This document shows, piece by piece, positions 62,733-64,000 of a DNA stretch of 64,000 nucleotides. How positions within the stretch are numbered: position 1 is the first letter of the stretch; each line of letters begins with the position of its first letter. Both the position numbers and the translations under genes were made by a program. Source of the stretch: Streptomyces celluloflavus. GTDB taxonomy: Bacteria; Actinomycetota; Actinomycetes; Streptomycetales; Streptomycetaceae. Under the pieces are notes generated by a model, which was not told where the DNA came from, searched no databases, and saw nothing but the letters and a program-made list of their open reading frames with translations. The stretch spans positions 1 to 64,000 of the forward strand of contig JOEL01000031.1 of assembly GCA_000720995.1 (NCBI GenBank), given 5' to 3'.

Positions 62733-63008
62733 TCAGCCCGGCAGGGACCAGGACGGTCCGGTCGGTTCGCCGATCCATACGGTCTGTGTGGTCGAGGTCG
62801 TGGTCTCATTCGAGGTCTCGGACGCCTTGTGTTTGTCCATGACCGGGACTTCGCGGCCGTCCGAGGACAGCCACCTGCCGGTCTGTGTGTGCGGGTCCAA
62901 GACGATGTCGGAGTACGGCAGACGGGCCGTGCGCGGGAAGGGCCTCATCCGGCCAAGTCCCCACGGGGGCAGTGTTGTTGAGGTCGTGGCCGCTGTCGTT
63001 GCTTTCAT
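62733..63008 (-). CDS. Probable graspetide (TgmA-like) RiPP precursor, orphan
   Basis: 91 residues from ATG 63008, with a strong AGGGAGAA site 5 bases upstream. The leader has the pattern I associate with ATP-grasp-modified RiPP precursors: PPWGLGRMRPFPRTARLPY, then LDPHTQTGRWLSSDGREVPV, then MDKHKASETSNETTTSTTQT, a Ser/Thr-rich segment with interspersed Glu that would be the ester-crosslinked core. The last 15 residues (VWIGEPTGPSWSLPG) do not fit the usual Asp-rich tail. No ATP-grasp ligase or partner methyltransferase lies in the window: the next gene downstream is convergent PaaX. The RsbW-like gene lies upstream on the same strand. Family recognition is from memory and should be tested. 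Confidence 0.6.
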   Translation of the reverse strand: MKATTAATTSTTLPPWGLGRMRPFPRTARLPYSDIVLDPHTQTGRWLSSDGREVPVMDKHKASETSNETTTSTTQTVWIGEPTGPSWSLPG

Positions 63009-63073
63009 GAGTTCTCCCTATCGTGTCGGGATGTGCGTGGTCGAGGGGGCCGGCGCCGGTCTGATCGTGGCTG

Positions 63074-63469
63074 TCAGATGCGGTTGACCGTGAGGTGCGC
63101 CCACACTGTCTTGCCGGGGTCGCGTGGGCGGATGCCCCAGTTCTCCGACAGTGCGTCGACGATGAGCAGGCCCCGGCCGGAGAGGTCGTCCGGGCCGGGC
63201 TTGCGGAGTTCGGGCATCCGCCACTGGTAGGAGTCGGAGACTTCCAGGATCAGCAGGCCGCCTCGGCGGCGCAGGCCCAGTTCGAAGAACTCGCCTGTGC
63301 CCTTGGCGTGGCTGATGACGTTACCCGTCAACTCGCTGGTGATCAGGGTGGCGGCGTCAACGAGGCCGCCGAGCTTCCACTCCGTCAGGAGTGCTTCTAC
63401 GTGGTGGCGAGCTGCCGGTACGGAGCTCTTGCGGATCCGGAACCTCATCACGTGCGTGCGCCCGGACAT
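63074..63469 (-). CDS. RsbW-like ATP-binding protein (HATPase_c_2), second copy
   Basis: 131 residues from ATG 63469. N box SELTGNVISHA, G1 LEVSDSYQWRMP and G2 DLSGRGLLIVDALSENWG, ending in KTVWAHL. Same single-domain GHKL ATPase type as the gene at 24193 and likewise divergent from an XRE regulator. The precursor gene lies 65 bases downstream on the same strand and may be co-transcribed. Confidence 0.85.
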   Translation of the reverse strand: MSGRTHVMRFRIRKSSVPAARHHVEALLTEWKLGGLVDAATLITSELTGNVISHAKGTGEFFELGLRRRGGLLILEVSDSYQWRMPELRKPGPDDLSGRGLLIVDALSENWGIRPRDPGKTVWAHLTVNRI

Positions 63470-63569
63470 ATGTCCCCCAAGGGTGGTGGGCAGGCGGAAC
63501 CTTGATCACTCACGGTCTCGTTTCAGTGGCACGGAGTGATGTGATTGAAGCTAGGGGTGCAACAGGGCA

Positions 63570-63600
63570 ACTTGCAAGTCATTGGTAGATGTAAATTTAC
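63570..63600. promoter_or_regulatory. Two palindromes between the divergent ATPase and XRE genes
   Basis: ACTTGCAAGT (63570-63579) and GTAAATTTAC (63591-63600) are perfect 10-bp palindromes 21 bases apart, two helical turns, in an AT-richer patch of the 209-base gap. They are candidate operators for the XRE regulator acting on both genes. Confidence 0.5.
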
Positions 63601-63678
63601 GAGCCACGTAGAGTCTCAACAGCCTGGTGCGCGCGGTCAGTTACCGTGCATCCTGGAAGCGGACGACAGGGAGATGGC

Positions 63679-64000
63679 ATGCCCGCAGGTGGGAAGCCCA
63701 CAGTGCGCAGTCGGCGGCTCGGTGCGGCCCTCAAGAGGTATCGACTCGCCGCTCATCTCGACCAGGAGCACGCGGCCGAGGCGCTTGGCTGCTCCACGGC
63801 GAAGGTCAGCCGCGTCGAAGCGGGCATCAGTGCGTCGCGCGTCGGGGATGTGCGGATCCTGCTGGACCTCTACGGCGTGGGCGACGCCAACGTAAGGGCG
63901 CATTTGGAGCACCTCGCCCGGATGAGCAACAAGCGGGGCTGGTGGCTCGACTACGCGGGCATGGTCAGTGATGAGCATGCTGATGTGATCGCGCTGGAGA
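63679..64000 (+). CDS. XRE-family regulator (DUF5753 type), 3'-truncated by the window edge
   Basis: The first 107 codons are visible from ATG 63679, which follows ACAGGGAG by 5 bases. The HTH reads RRLGAALKRYRLAAHLDQEH, AAEALGCSTAKVSRVEAGIS, followed by VRILLDLYGVGDANVRAHLE and RGWWLDYAGM, the usual entry into a DUF5753 domain. The frame is open at base 64000. A DUF397 partner would be expected just outside the window. Confidence 0.88.
   Translation, partial: MPAGGKPTVRSRRLGAALKRYRLAAHLDQEHAAEALGCSTAKVSRVEAGISASRVGDVRILLDLYGVGDANVRAHLEHLARMSNKRGWWLDYAGMVSDEHADVIALE

Overview
The window is high-GC actinobacterial DNA, almost certainly from a Streptomyces. The evidence is the strong G/C bias at third codon positions, GTG starts on many housekeeping genes, the str / S10-spc-alpha / rplM-rpsI gene order, and accessory families typical of streptomycetes (XRE-DUF5753 regulators with DUF397 partners, RsbW-like ATPases, DUF1707, MbtH). 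It has a conserved translation backbone interrupted by three accessory stretches.

Region 1 (1-17556) is the 3' part of a nonribosomal peptide cluster and is cut by the left edge. The visible units are a terminal two-module NRPS with A-domain-embedded methyltransferases and a TE, an MbtH protein, a P450 and a type II TE. A terminator and a new promoter follow, then a free-standing A-PCP didomain, two sister P450s, an O-methyltransferase, a fourth P450, a TE-fold hydrolase with a Cys nucleophile and a PhyH-type dioxygenase. A large hairpin closes it. The layout suggests a small N-methylated, oxidised and O-methylated peptide in which an amino acid is hydroxylated while held on the free-standing PCP. 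The product is not identified.

Region 2 (17634-22324) is the str operon rpsL-rpsG-fusA-tuf with its own promoter and leader. Region 3 (22421-29302) is an accessory insert: a Pro-rich winged-helix protein, a divergent RsbW-like ATPase / XRE pair followed by five tandem DUF397 genes, a DUF1707 protein and a secreted trypsin-like protease.

Region 4 (29303-46718) is the S10-spc-alpha superoperon: rpsJ to rpsQ, rplN to rplO, secY-adk-map-infA-rpmJ, and rpsM-rpsK-rpsD-rpoA-rplQ. It carries several hairpins inside and between operons, two of them repeated at different r-protein junctions. Region 5 (46793-54176) holds truA, a membrane-anchored protein, an ABC-F ATPase, rplM-rpsI, glmM and, on the minus strand, coaA.

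Region 6 (54402-64000) is a second accessory region. It carries a full-length alanyl-tRNA synthetase outside the usual streptomycete alaS context with a structured leader, a saccharopine-dehydrogenase-like / hydrolase pair, a GrpB-family gene broken at a 22-base G run, a PaaX-family regulator, a probable orphan graspetide (TgmA-like) precursor, and a second divergent ATPase / XRE pair cut by the right edge. The items most worth a second look are the patched methyltransferase in the first NRPS module, the Cys-nucleophile thioesterase, the DUF397 array with ghost regulator ends, and the orphan graspetide precursor.
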